Part shown: positions 1 through 8,166 of the stretch, piece after piece
Layout: each line of letters opens with the position of its first letter
Numbering within the stretch: the first letter of the stretch is position 1
Program-made: the position numbers and the translations under genes
Notes under the pieces: model-generated
Seen by the model: the letters and a program-made list of their open reading frames with translations, nothing else
The model's database searches: none
Told to the model about the DNA's origin: nothing
Assembly (NCBI GenBank): GCA_947573445.1
Contig: CANPFR010000009.1
Coordinates: 1 to 64,000 of the forward strand
Source: an uncultured Clostridia bacterium
Lineage (GTDB): Bacteria > Bacillota > Clostridia > TANB77 > CAG-508
DNA: 64,000 nt
Reading direction: 5' to 3'

Positions 1-1
1 A

Positions 2-874
2 GGTCTAGAAAACTATGCCCGAGGCGGCTGGGATAGTGATTTAAGTGGATTTTGGGTTGCCAAATATGAGATGAGCCGTGAAAATAGTTCTGACGGAGGA
101 ATTACCTGGACGCCACAAGGAACAAACGATGCTGGGGGTGGAGATATAGCAATCACAGATAGCGATAAAACAAGCATTCGAGCAGTGAGCAAACCAAGTA
201 CAGCAGAAAAAAACGTCTCAAGTTGGAGAAATATCAATATAGGAAATACATATACGAATTCATTTGGTTATGATAGAAACAAAGAAAGTCATTTGATAAA
301 ACACAGTGAATGGGGTGCAGTTGCCTATTTGACACATAGTCAATACGGAAGAAATGGATACGAAATTGATATTAATAATAGCAGTTCCTATATGACAGGA
401 AACGGTGGTGGTGCTGTCGGTGAAAGTGTTCCATCTGCTGCAGGTATCACAAATGCGTATAACACAACAACAGGAGCCAGAGCAAGTACAACAGGAAATG
501 TGTATGGAATTTATGACATGTCAAGCGAATCCTGGGAATATACAGCAGCATTTAATTGTATAGATTCTAATCAATGTTTGTCAAGTTATGGTTGGACAAC
601 AGCAACAGGCTTAACAGCAGAATCAGAAAGCATAAAATATGCAACAAAGTATCCTAATACCGAAAATAGTATAATAGGTGATGCCGTAAAAGAAGTGAAC
701 GGCTGGTTCAGTGACTATGCTTATGTTGCTAGTGCAAATTATCTGCTCTTCGCTCGTGGCTCCTTTGACTATAATAGAGCAAATGCAGGCGTGTTCTGTT
801 CCGTTAGTACGAATGGTTTCAATCACAGTAGAAATACCTTCCGTGCTGTACTTGCAGGTTGGAGTAATTTTTAA
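2..874 (+). CDS. FGE/SUMF1-like (C-type lectin fold) surface protein, 5' partial
   Basis: The frame is open from base 2, so the gene begins outside the window; 290 residues are visible. The first visible part contains a segment ending GFWVAKYEMSRE, which resembles the entry motif of formylglycine-generating-enzyme/sulfatase-modifying-factor domains, followed by GNVYGIYDMSSESWEYT, matching their 'N-V-W-E-W' region. The end (ARGSFDYNRANAGVF ... NTFRAVL) matches the R-G-G/G-F-R closing motif of this fold. In gut Clostridia such domains often sit on prepilin-like anchors and serve as ligand-binding ectodomains or as diversified proteins of diversity-generating retroelements; both are inference here. 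It is the only long plus-strand gene in the window. Catalytic formylglycine synthesis is unlikely, because no paired catalytic cysteines are evident. Confidence 0.8.
   Translation, partial: GLENYARGGWDSDLSGFWVAKYEMSRENSSDGGITWTPQGTNDAGGGDIAITDSDKTSIRAVSKPSTAEKNVSSWRNINIGNTYTNSFGYDRNKESHLIKHSEWGAVAYLTHSQYGRNGYEIDINNSSSYMTGNGGGAVGESVPSAAGITNAYNTTTGARASTTGNVYGIYDMSSESWEYTAAFNCIDSNQCLSSYGWTTATGLTAESESIKYATKYPNTENSIIGDAVKEVNGWFSDYAYVASANYLLFARGSFDYNRANAGVFCSVSTNGFNHSRNTFRAVLAGWSNF
752..861 (+). other. Candidate DGR variable region (VR)
   Basis: The last 110 bases of the FGE-like gene are GC-richer than the rest and full of NNY codons (TCC, TTT, GAC, TAT, AAT, TTC, TGT, GTT, AGT, CAC and others) at surface-loop positions of a C-type-lectin fold, between conserved anchors R-G and F-R-A-V-L. 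That is the pattern expected when AAY codons of a template repeat are copied with adenine mutagenesis. No template repeat and no reverse transcriptase are visible in the window, so this is a suggestion only. Confidence 0.45.
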
Positions 875-893
875 AATTTTCTTGAATAACAAT

Positions 894-920
894 CGCTGGC
901 AGTCATTACAACTGCCAGCG
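894..920 (+). terminator. 10-bp perfect hairpin after FGE-like gene
   Basis: Stem CGCTGGCAGT (894-903) pairs with ACTGCCAGCG (911-920) around a 7-base loop, 20 bp after the stop codon. No strong T-run follows, so it is a weak intrinsic terminator at best. Some DGR variable genes carry a hairpin just 3' of the variable region that helps retrohoming, which is an alternative role. Confidence 0.6.
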
Positions 921-941
921 TAAAAGATGTTTTTATGAAAT

Positions 942-1274
942 TTATTTGTCCAGTAAAAAACCATCTGAGTTGGATTCTGCTTGAAAGTTCTTCAGCATCT
1001 CATTGCCAGAAAATTCGTAAGCATAGTCTTCAACAAACATATCTGACAAGTCAATATCAGATACTCGCCATCTCCCTGTTTCTTTCCTGTACTCAAGCTT
1101 TCTGATACAAAGCCCTTTTGTCGAAAATCCTGCATAATTGCCCCGAAATACTAGGATTTTTCCTTGCATTTTGTTTGGATTATCAATCATTTCCAAACAT
1201 GAAACCTTTGGCTGGGTAGCAATCAATTGACTTTGCTCCTCCCGACTTTTCCCTTCCAAATCTTTTAATTTCAT
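942..1274 (-). CDS. Hypothetical protein, 110 aa (contains in-frame CGG)
   Basis: The ORF starts at ATG 1274 behind a good Shine-Dalgarno (AAAGGAG, 7 bases upstream). I do not recognise a family: it is a small soluble protein with a basic first half and an acidic end, with no signal peptide or membrane segment. Codon 11 is CGG (1242-1244). If CGG forces a +1 shift as in the conserved genes, translation would stop six codons later. GC is higher than in neighbouring core genes, so it may be a recent import or not expressed at full length. It converges with the FGE-like gene, 67 bp from its stop. Confidence 0.5.
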   Translation of the reverse strand: MKLKDLEGKSREEQSQLIATQPKVSCLEMIDNPNKMQGKILVFRGNYAGFSTKGLCIRKLEYRKETGRWRVSDIDLSDMFVEDYAYEFSGNEMLKNFQAESNSDGFLLDK

Positions 1275-1341
1275 ATTTTTTCTCCTTTTCTAATACTGGT
1301 TAACAGAATCTTTTTTCGTATATCATAAATTAGTTCTATTG

Positions 1342-2400
1342 TCAAGACTTTTGCGTCAATTTCTTTTTCCAAGTTCGTAACGTTCGGAAAGTCTTCTCTG
1401 CTAATTTGTACAATCGATAAATAAATGGCTTATAAGGCATATAAACTTCCCCAATAAATTCTGTGAATTCTGCTCCAAATCCTTTTTTAAATCGATACAA
1501 TCCATATTGCGGATGATTTTCATCCACAACACCTGAAACACCTCGAAAATCATAGACTTCGTGACCATTTTGGATCGCTTCTTGAATCATTGTCCATTGA
1601 AGTAAATAATTGGGCATCAAATTACGATGACTATTACTACTCGCACCATACAAATACCAAGTTTTATTACCATACATAATTGGAATAATACCAGCAATTG
1701 GCTTGTCTTCATGATAAGCCATTAAAAGTTTCATATGTTTTGGTGCCAAACAATCATACATTTTTTCAAAATATGCCAAAGAACGGATGATAAAATCATC
1801 TCGTTTTCCTGTCTCTACCATAATACTATGAAAATCCTTTAAATCGGCTTTTGTTCCTTCTCGGATTGTAACTCCCTTTTTCTTGGCTAAACGAATATTG
1901 TATCTTGTTTTTGAATGAAAGCCAGCAAATACTTCATCTTCTGTCTTACCATTTATATTTAAACGAAATACAAATCGTGGTTGAATTTCATCTTTAAAAT
2001 CTTTGCTATCATCTTTTATTTGGTAACCATTGCTTTCCATGATTTCTCTAAACTTTTCATCTGTTTTTAACACATCTGGCTCAATTCGAAGCACAAAAGC
2101 TTTATATTTTTTGGCCAGTTCACTTGCTCCTTTTGTCAAATCTTGGATAACGTTCTCATCATGAACATCGCAAATTGGTCCTCTGGAAGAATACATGATA
2201 TTCCCAAAAATAGGTATTTTTCGAATCATAACACATAAACTTCCTCTAATATTACCTTTTTCATCTTCTGCCAAAATAACTTCCTTCATCCAGCTTGTTT
2301 TAACCTCACCCCATTCCAAAGATTGTTGAAAATTGCATCTTGGATGGTGCTCTAAAAATTCTTTGTATTTGGCTTTATCTTGTTCTGTTAATAATTTCAT
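1342..2400 (-). CDS. FemAB-family peptidoglycan interpeptide-bridge aminoacyltransferase
   Basis: A 352-residue protein of the FemA/FemB/FemX (MurM) family, which adds amino acids from aminoacyl-tRNA to the lipid II stem peptide at the cytoplasmic membrane. Two GNAT-like halves are visible: the first includes YSSRGPICD (around residues 70-80), the second runs from about residue 165 (FHSKTRYNIRLAKKKG, a conserved FemAB segment) to about 320, ending in an YDFRGVSG block. The start at 2400 follows a GAAAGGA ribosome site. No CGG occurs in the gene. The amino acid added (Gly, Ser or Ala) cannot be told from sequence alone. It fits the nearby wall-synthesis gene at 3925. Confidence 0.9.
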   Translation of the reverse strand: MKLLTEQDKAKYKEFLEHHPRCNFQQSLEWGEVKTSWMKEVILAEDEKGNIRGSLCVMIRKIPIFGNIMYSSRGPICDVHDENVIQDLTKGASELAKKYKAFVLRIEPDVLKTDEKFREIMESNGYQIKDDSKDFKDEIQPRFVFRLNINGKTEDEVFAGFHSKTRYNIRLAKKKGVTIREGTKADLKDFHSIMVETGKRDDFIIRSLAYFEKMYDCLAPKHMKLLMAYHEDKPIAGIIPIMYGNKTWYLYGASSNSHRNLMPNYLLQWTMIQEAIQNGHEVYDFRGVSGVVDENHPQYGLYRFKKGFGAEFTEFIGEVYMPYKPFIYRLYKLAEKTFRTLRTWKKKLTQKS

Positions 2401-2526
2401 TGATGATTTTTTTCCTTTCTTTTCATAAAATTCACGTAATTTTCACATATTTTTCATGTGTTTTTCATGGTTTTGTGCATGGAGATGATGTTTGTTGGGC
2501 AAGGTTTTTCCCCCTGCCCTTATGGA

Positions 2527-3903
2527 TTATTTTTGAATCATTGTTCCTTGGGAAGTATCTTTTATGGTATATCCTTGGTCGATTAAAATATCTCGAATGC
2601 GGTCAGATTCTGCCCAATTTTTATTTTGTCTTGCGAAATCTCTTTGTTTTACTAATGCTTGGATTTCTTGTGGTAATTCTTGTTCCTTGTTTTGATAATG
2701 CTCCAAATCAAATCCCAAGACCGTATCAAACTTCAATAATAACGCTTTTAAGTCCTTCGATTTTTGAGGATATTTTACCACCTCCCAAACAACACTCATC
2801 GCAACTGGCATATTCAAATCATCATTAATTGCATTTTCAAATTTTTCCTCCCAAACCTTTATGGTGTCTTGTGAAATGTCTGCCGTTCCTTCGCAATGTT
2901 TCAAATAGCCTTCACGTAAACGATTCAAAGCAATTTTAGCTGCCTCCATCGCTTCCCATGTAAAATTGATTTTGTTTCGATAACTGGATGTAAAATTAAA
3001 CATTCGGTAAACCAATGGTTCATATCCTTTGTCAGCCAAGTCTTGTAAGGTATACAAATTATTTAAACTTTTCGACATTTTTCCGCCATTAATGGTCAAA
3101 AAGTCAACATGCATCCAAAACTTCGCTGGTACTTTTCCTGAAAACCCTTTACTCTGTGCAATTTCATTTTCATGATGAATCGGAATATGATCAATGCCAC
3201 CAGTATGAATATCAAATTGTTCTCCCAAATATTCATAACTCATCGCTGAACATTCCAAATGCCAGCCTGGATAACATTTTCCCCAAAAAGTATCCCACTT
3301 CATGATATGATTTTCTGGTGCTTTTATCCAAACTGCAAAATCCGAAATATTCCTTTTCTCACTGTCAAACTCCACTCTAGCACCAGCTTTTTGTTCTTCA
3401 ATCGAACGATTAGAAAGTACACCATATTGGTCTAATTTAGAAGTATCAAAATAAATTGTATTTTTGGTTTCATACGTATAGCCATTTTTGATGATTTTTT
3501 GGACGTACTTTTCCATGCATTCAATATGCTCTGTTGCTCTTGCAATCATTTCAGGCTGATCAATATGCAATTGCTTGATATCTTGTAAGAAAGCATTCAT
3601 ATAGAATTCCGCAATTTCAAATGGATCTTTTTTTTCAACTCTTGCTGCCTTCATCATCTTATCTTCGCCTTCATCTGCATCGGAAACCAAATGGCCAACA
3701 TCGGTTATATTCATCACATGTTTTAAAGAATACCCATTATATTTCAAAACACGTCTTAAAGTATCCATAAATAAATAAGCTCTCAAATTACCAATGTGTG
3801 CATAATTATACACGGTTGGGCCACAAGAATACATTTTTACTTGTTGCCCATCCATTGGTTGAAAATCCTCTATTTTTCTTGTTAATGTATTATATATTTT
3901 CAA
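2527..3903 (-). CDS. cysS: Cysteinyl-tRNA synthetase
   Basis: Class I aminoacyl-tRNA synthetase that charges tRNA-Cys. The HIGH-type motif is seen in CGPTVYNYAHIGN (first Cys is a zinc ligand) and the KMSKS loop in GGKMSKSLNN. Zinc ligands also occur in WHLECSAMS and HHENE. Length of about 458 aa is normal. Two starts are possible: GTG at 3912 lies only one base after the GGAG ribosome site, while TTG at 3903 has 10-base spacing and gives MKIYNTLTRK, the usual N-terminus of the family, so 3903 is preferred. All five CGG trinucleotides in the gene are out of phase. Confidence 0.95.
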   Translation of the reverse strand: MKIYNTLTRKIEDFQPMDGQQVKMYSCGPTVYNYAHIGNLRAYLFMDTLRRVLKYNGYSLKHVMNITDVGHLVSDADEGEDKMMKAARVEKKDPFEIAEFYMNAFLQDIKQLHIDQPEMIARATEHIECMEKYVQKIIKNGYTYETKNTIYFDTSKLDQYGVLSNRSIEEQKAGARVEFDSEKRNISDFAVWIKAPENHIMKWDTFWGKCYPGWHLECSAMSYEYLGEQFDIHTGGIDHIPIHHENEIAQSKGFSGKVPAKFWMHVDFLTINGGKMSKSLNNLYTLQDLADKGYEPLVYRMFNFTSSYRNKINFTWEAMEAAKIALNRLREGYLKHCEGTADISQDTIKVWEEKFENAINDDLNMPVAMSVVWEVVKYPQKSKDLKALLLKFDTVLGFDLEHYQNKEQELPQEIQALVKQRDFARQNKNWAESDRIRDILIDQGYTIKDTSQGTMIQK

Positions 3904-3924
3904 ATTTATCACTCTCCTTAATGA

Positions 3925-6516
3925 TTATGGCGTTGTATTCCCTGTATCGGATGGTGGTTCTGGTGATGTATTAGTGGTATTGTTTGATTCTGGCGGAGTT
4001 GGTGGTTCTGGTGGCGTTGGTGTTTCATTTGTTACTGATGAATTATCTGGTGGCGTTGTATTGGTATTAGTATTGGTTGTGTTATTGGCTGGTGGATTAT
4101 CAGCTGGTGGGGTTGGTTCATTGGTTGGCTGTTCTGGTTGTGAGTCTGGTTCTGGCTCTGGTGGTAGTTCTGTTTCATTATGTGGGCAATATTCTGTTGG
4201 TGCAGTAGTATTAGAATACCCTGCTGTGTTCCATTTTTGGGCATCTCTTTCCTTTGGTGGTAATTGATTGACAAATCTATGTTCTCCAAATGGACACCCT
4301 TCTGCACATAATAAATTCGTTTGTGTACATATCATAACCATTCTATGTCCATCACACGCTTCTGGTATATTAGCATCTGTGAATAATTCTGTATAAACAT
4401 CTTTACAGGTTCCTGCTGCTCTTAATCCTGTCGCTTTGCAAATAGCTACTTCTTTGATGCCTTCTGGTCTTGTAAATTTAGCATTTTCTAAGCCTTCATG
4501 AATTTTGGTCATCACTTCATCCCAAATTTTTCCAGCTGGATTTCCAGAATAAACAACTTCGGCATTATTTTCATAGCCATACCAACAAATTGCTGTATAG
4601 TATGGTGTAAATCCACAAAGCCAACGATCATAATCATCATTTGTTGTTCCTGTTTTAGCAGCCACATCCATCCCTTTGATGGCACAATAAGTTGCTGTTC
4701 CACTTGTTCCCACAACTGGTTGTGTCAATATATTTTTTTCAATATAAGCATTTTGGTCTGACATAACTTTATTGACTGTCTGCTTTGGCTCAATAACAAC
4801 ATTATCCTCTTTATCTGTTACGTATTTGTAAAAAGTAGGCTCAATATAGTTTCCATCATTGGCAATAGCCCCATAAGCTCCTGCCATATTAGTAACGGTT
4901 ACCCCATCACTTAATCCTCCTAAAGCAAGTGTCAATTGCTCTTTTTCAAATTTGGGAAGACCTACATTTTCACAAAATGTTTTGGAAGTCTCTAAACCAA
5001 TATCAGCTAATGCTTTTACATGTGGAATATTAGCTGATATTTCAATGGCTGTACGCATATTCATTAACCCTTTAAAACCAGAATAATAATTTTTTGGCTT
5101 ATAGTTTCCGTCCACAAATGTCGTCTGTTCATCCGTATATACTGTTGCACCTGTTATGGCTCCAGATTCTAAACCTGGTGCAATAACCGAAATTGGTTTC
5201 ATACAAGACCCTGTTGATTTGCGTAATTTGGTTGGGATATTAAAATAGCCAATTTTGGTTGAAGTATCTCTTGCTCCTTTTTCGCCCGTTGCTGAACTAG
5301 CAGCCACAACATTTCCTGTCTTATGATCCATCACGACAACAGTTGGAATGGAGTTTTGTTGAACTGTTGTTCCATCTTTCTTCTTAAGTTTTCCAACTGT
5401 ACAATATTTATCTTGTTTGATTGTTTCTTCTACCGTTGCTTGAATCGCAGAATCTTGTGTTACGTAGATTTTTAAACCACTACTATATAAATAAGTTTCC
5501 GCCATAGATTCACTCCATTTTCGCTCTTCTACCAGTTGTTCCAATATTTGATCTAGTGCAGCTTCTACTGCATAGGAAACCTGGATGGTTGGTGCTGTAT
5601 CACCATTGTTAAAAGGAAGTCCATTCTCTACTTCAGTCACAGCCTCATCGTATTGTTCTTGGTTAATATAGCCAAGTTCTTTCATTTTTCCTAAAACTGT
5701 TTTGGTTCTTTTTTTGATATTTTGTTGTTTCTTTTCTTTTTTGGCCTCATCTTCCTCTTCTTTGAATGGATTGTAGGCATTTGGTGAATGGTTAATTCCT
5801 GCCATAAATGCGCATTCTGCAATGGTTAAATTAGCTGGTTCTTTATTAAAATAATAAATCGCACCTAATTCCACACCATTTATGTCATTTCCACCAATGA
5901 AAATCAAATTCAAATACAATTCCAAAATCTGCGATTTGGATAAATATTCCTCAACTTGAATTGCTTTTGACATTTCTTTTACTTTTCTAACAACACCTGC
6001 TAAATCACTATCCTCTTTATCGTTTGTAATATTTTTTACTAACTGTTGGGTGATACTACTACCACCAAATGATGATTTTCCAGCATGTGTAATATACGTA
6101 AGCGTTGCTGCAGCCGTTCTTTTCACATCCACCCCTTGATGTTCATAAAATCGCTCATCTTCAATTGCAACATAAGCTTTTGGTAAATATTCTCCCATTT
6201 CTGATAAAGAAATACATTTTCGCTTAGTTCCTCCGCTTAAAGTTGCAACCAAGGTTCCATCTTTATCATAAACCATTGAATTTTCATATGGAATGACAAG
6301 TTCTTCTTTGCTAATTTTTAATTCATCTCCAAACATTCCATAAAATACACCAACAATAATTCCACTACCAATAATCAATGCTAACAATAAAATGATGATT
6401 AATATTTTAATCACTTTTCCTGCTTTGGTTTTCTTTTTTTCTGGTTTCTTTTTTTTCGTTTTCTTTTTTACTTCTGATGCATTATATCTTTTGGTATCGT
6501 TCTTTTTATTTTCCAT
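3925..6516 (-). CDS. Class A penicillin-binding protein (transglycosylase/transpeptidase)
   Basis: A bifunctional peptidoglycan synthase of 863 aa. Order: short basic Lys-rich cytoplasmic tail, one membrane anchor (about residues 37-62), a GT51 glycosyltransferase domain with EDERFYEHQGVD and SSITQQLVKN, then a transpeptidase domain with the SxxK serine in STGSCMKP, SxN in SANIP and KTGT in AAKTGTTNDDYDRW. A Cys-containing linker follows, then an extended Pro/Thr/Asn/Glu-rich tail of about 100 residues. An upstream ATG (6534) exists, but the AAGGA ribosome site inside its first codons is placed for ATG 6516. It is similar to the second PBP at 42459-44826. All CGG trinucleotides are out of phase. 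Confidence 0.93.
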   Translation of the reverse strand: MENKKNDTKRYNASEVKKKTKKKKPEKKKTKAGKVIKILIIILLLALIIGSGIIVGVFYGMFGDELKISKEELVIPYENSMVYDKDGTLVATLSGGTKRKCISLSEMGEYLPKAYVAIEDERFYEHQGVDVKRTAAATLTYITHAGKSSFGGSSITQQLVKNITNDKEDSDLAGVVRKVKEMSKAIQVEEYLSKSQILELYLNLIFIGGNDINGVELGAIYYFNKEPANLTIAECAFMAGINHSPNAYNPFKEEEDEAKKEKKQQNIKKRTKTVLGKMKELGYINQEQYDEAVTEVENGLPFNNGDTAPTIQVSYAVEAALDQILEQLVEERKWSESMAETYLYSSGLKIYVTQDSAIQATVEETIKQDKYCTVGKLKKKDGTTVQQNSIPTVVVMDHKTGNVVAASSATGEKGARDTSTKIGYFNIPTKLRKSTGSCMKPISVIAPGLESGAITGATVYTDEQTTFVDGNYKPKNYYSGFKGLMNMRTAIEISANIPHVKALADIGLETSKTFCENVGLPKFEKEQLTLALGGLSDGVTVTNMAGAYGAIANDGNYIEPTFYKYVTDKEDNVVIEPKQTVNKVMSDQNAYIEKNILTQPVVGTSGTATYCAIKGMDVAAKTGTTNDDYDRWLCGFTPYYTAICWYGYENNAEVVYSGNPAGKIWDEVMTKIHEGLENAKFTRPEGIKEVAICKATGLRAAGTCKDVYTELFTDANIPEACDGHRMVMICTQTNLLCAEGCPFGEHRFVNQLPPKERDAQKWNTAGYSNTTAPTEYCPHNETELPPEPEPDSQPEQPTNEPTPPADNPPANNTTNTNTNTTPPDNSSVTNETPTPPEPPTPPESNNTTNTSPEPPSDTGNTTP

Positions 6517-6602
6517 ATCATCGATTCCTTCCATCGTTAAAAATAAATATTTTCTAGCATTATATTACATTTATTCAAAATTATAAAGTACCAAAAACAT
6601 GT

Positions 6603-7535
6603 TTAATCCAGTTTTTCTCCAACTTTTATAGTATTTCCTCTCAAAAACTCTTGTATACTCATTTTTCTTGCATTTTCCCCTTGAATCTCTAATACTGCTA
6701 CTGCACCATCTAACGTTTTGACATACAAACCTTTTTTTGCATCTGCTACCAAAATTGTCCCTGGCTCTACGTCTGTTCTTGTCTCTTCTTGTACTACTTC
6801 TACTTTCCACAATTTGATTTTCTTTTCCCCTAATTTACAATATGCACCTAAAATAGGATTTAGTCCTCGAACTAAATTTTTTAAAGCCAATGAATGATAT
6901 TTCATCCAATCAATTTTAGCCATCTCCTTGGAAATCATAGGTGCTAGTGTATAATCTTGAGGTTGTTTGGTAAATTGGGCTTCTCCTGTTTCTATTTTTG
7001 AAATTGCCTCTAATAATAATTGACTACTAATCGTAGAAAGTCTGCTCCATAATTCACCTGTTGTCTCATTTTTATCAATTTCAACCTTCTTTTGTAAAAT
7101 GATATCACCAGCATCCATGGCTTCATTCATTTTCATAATCGTTGTTCCTGTTACTTGGTCACCATTGATAATGGCCCATTGAATTGGTGCTGATCCTCTA
7201 TATTGAGGAAGCAAAGAAGGATGAACATTGATACAACCAAATTGGGGCATTTGCAAAATTGACTTGGGCAAAAATTTTCCATAGGAAACCACAACTATTA
7301 TATCAGGTTCCAATGTCCTCATTTCTTCCTTTATTTCAGTCAATTTTTCTGGCTGAAATAGCATCAATTGCTTTTCCACAGCAAATTCTTTAACTGGACA
7401 TGCTAACCTTTTCATCCCTCTTCCTTTTGGTCTATCTGGTGGTGTAACAACACCTACTATTTCATAACCAGCTTTGTACAGACTTTCCAATGATTCTCTT
7501 GCGAAGTCTGGTGTTCCCATAAAAATAATTCTCAT
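6603..7535 (-). CDS. fmt: Methionyl-tRNA formyltransferase
   Basis: Formylates initiator Met-tRNA using 10-formyltetrahydrofolate. The N-terminus MRIIFMGTPDFARESL is diagnostic, as is the HPSLLPQYRGSAPIQWA block with the catalytic Asn/His/Asp region. At 310 aa it is of normal length. The open frame extends upstream to 7628, but ATG 7535 has a ribosome site (AGGAAGG) and the family N-terminus. It sits 19 bp after def, with priA upstream, as in many Firmicutes. No CGG in the gene. Confidence 0.95.
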   Translation of the reverse strand: MRIIFMGTPDFARESLESLYKAGYEIVGVVTPPDRPKGRGMKRLACPVKEFAVEKQLMLFQPEKLTEIKEEMRTLEPDIIVVVSYGKFLPKSILQMPQFGCINVHPSLLPQYRGSAPIQWAIINGDQVTGTTIMKMNEAMDAGDIILQKKVEIDKNETTGELWSRLSTISSQLLLEAISKIETGEAQFTKQPQDYTLAPMISKEMAKIDWMKYHSLALKNLVRGLNPILGAYCKLGEKKIKLWKVEVVQEETRTDVEPGTILVADAKKGLYVKTLDGAVAVLEIQGENARKMSIQEFLRGNTIKVGEKLD

Positions 7536-7554
7536 TATTTCATTTCCTTCCTTC

Positions 7555-8040
7555 TTATTTTTTATTTTCTTGTTCAGTAATGGTTTCCAAAGTTCCTTCT
7601 TCCACTTTGTAGACAAAAACTTCACCATTCAAATGGTCAATTTCATGTGATAATGCTTGTGCTAACAAATCTTTTCCTTCTACTTTTACTTTTTTTCCAT
7701 TGATATCCAAAGCCTCTACAACTATAGTTTTTGGTCTTTTTACTTTTCCATATTGATTGGGAAAACTCAAACAGCCTTCATCTACAATTTGTTCTCCCTT
7801 TGCCTTTTTAATCACAGGATTGATTAAAATATATTGCGTATTTTCCTCATATAAATCAATTACAATGATTCTTTTTAAGATTCCCACTTGTGGTCCAGCC
7901 AGTCCGACACCTTCGTATTTGTGCATCGTATCTAGCATGTCTTGTGCTAATATTTTTATTTTTTCATCAATTGTCTCAATTGGTCTGGCCACTTTTCTTA
8001 AAATTTCATCATCTCCATATCTTAAATTTCTAATTGCCAT
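7555..8040 (-). CDS. def: Peptide deformylase
   Basis: Metalloenzyme that removes the N-formyl group from nascent proteins. All three motifs are present: GVGLAGPQVG, EGCLSFP (metal-binding Cys) and HEIDHLNG (two metal-binding His and the catalytic Glu). At 161 aa it is a normal bacterial deformylase. It is cotranscribed with fmt downstream, the usual pairing of formylation and deformylation. Confidence 0.96.
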   Translation of the reverse strand: MAIRNLRYGDDEILRKVARPIETIDEKIKILAQDMLDTMHKYEGVGLAGPQVGILKRIIVIDLYEENTQYILINPVIKKAKGEQIVDEGCLSFPNQYGKVKRPKTIVVEALDINGKKVKVEGKDLLAQALSHEIDHLNGEVFVYKVEEGTLETITEQENKK

Positions 8041-8166
8041 TTTTACTTCTTCCTTGTATCATATATTTAGGTTTTTAATAAAGGATTTACCTATAAACCT
8101 ATTGCCACTATAAGTTTATTTTTATAGTATGTCTTAAATTTGAGGTAAGAATCAAGACATGTCTCC

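Noticed and set aside
894..920. Strong intrinsic terminator after the FGE-like gene
   Set aside because: The stem is perfect but lacks a proper T-run; termination is possible but not well supported, so a hairpin with another role remains open.
3974..4307. ORFs antisense to the PBP tail (Gly/Val-rich and His/Gln-rich)
   Set aside because: They are shadows of the Pro/Thr/Asn-rich low-complexity tail of the PBP and have no ribosome sites.
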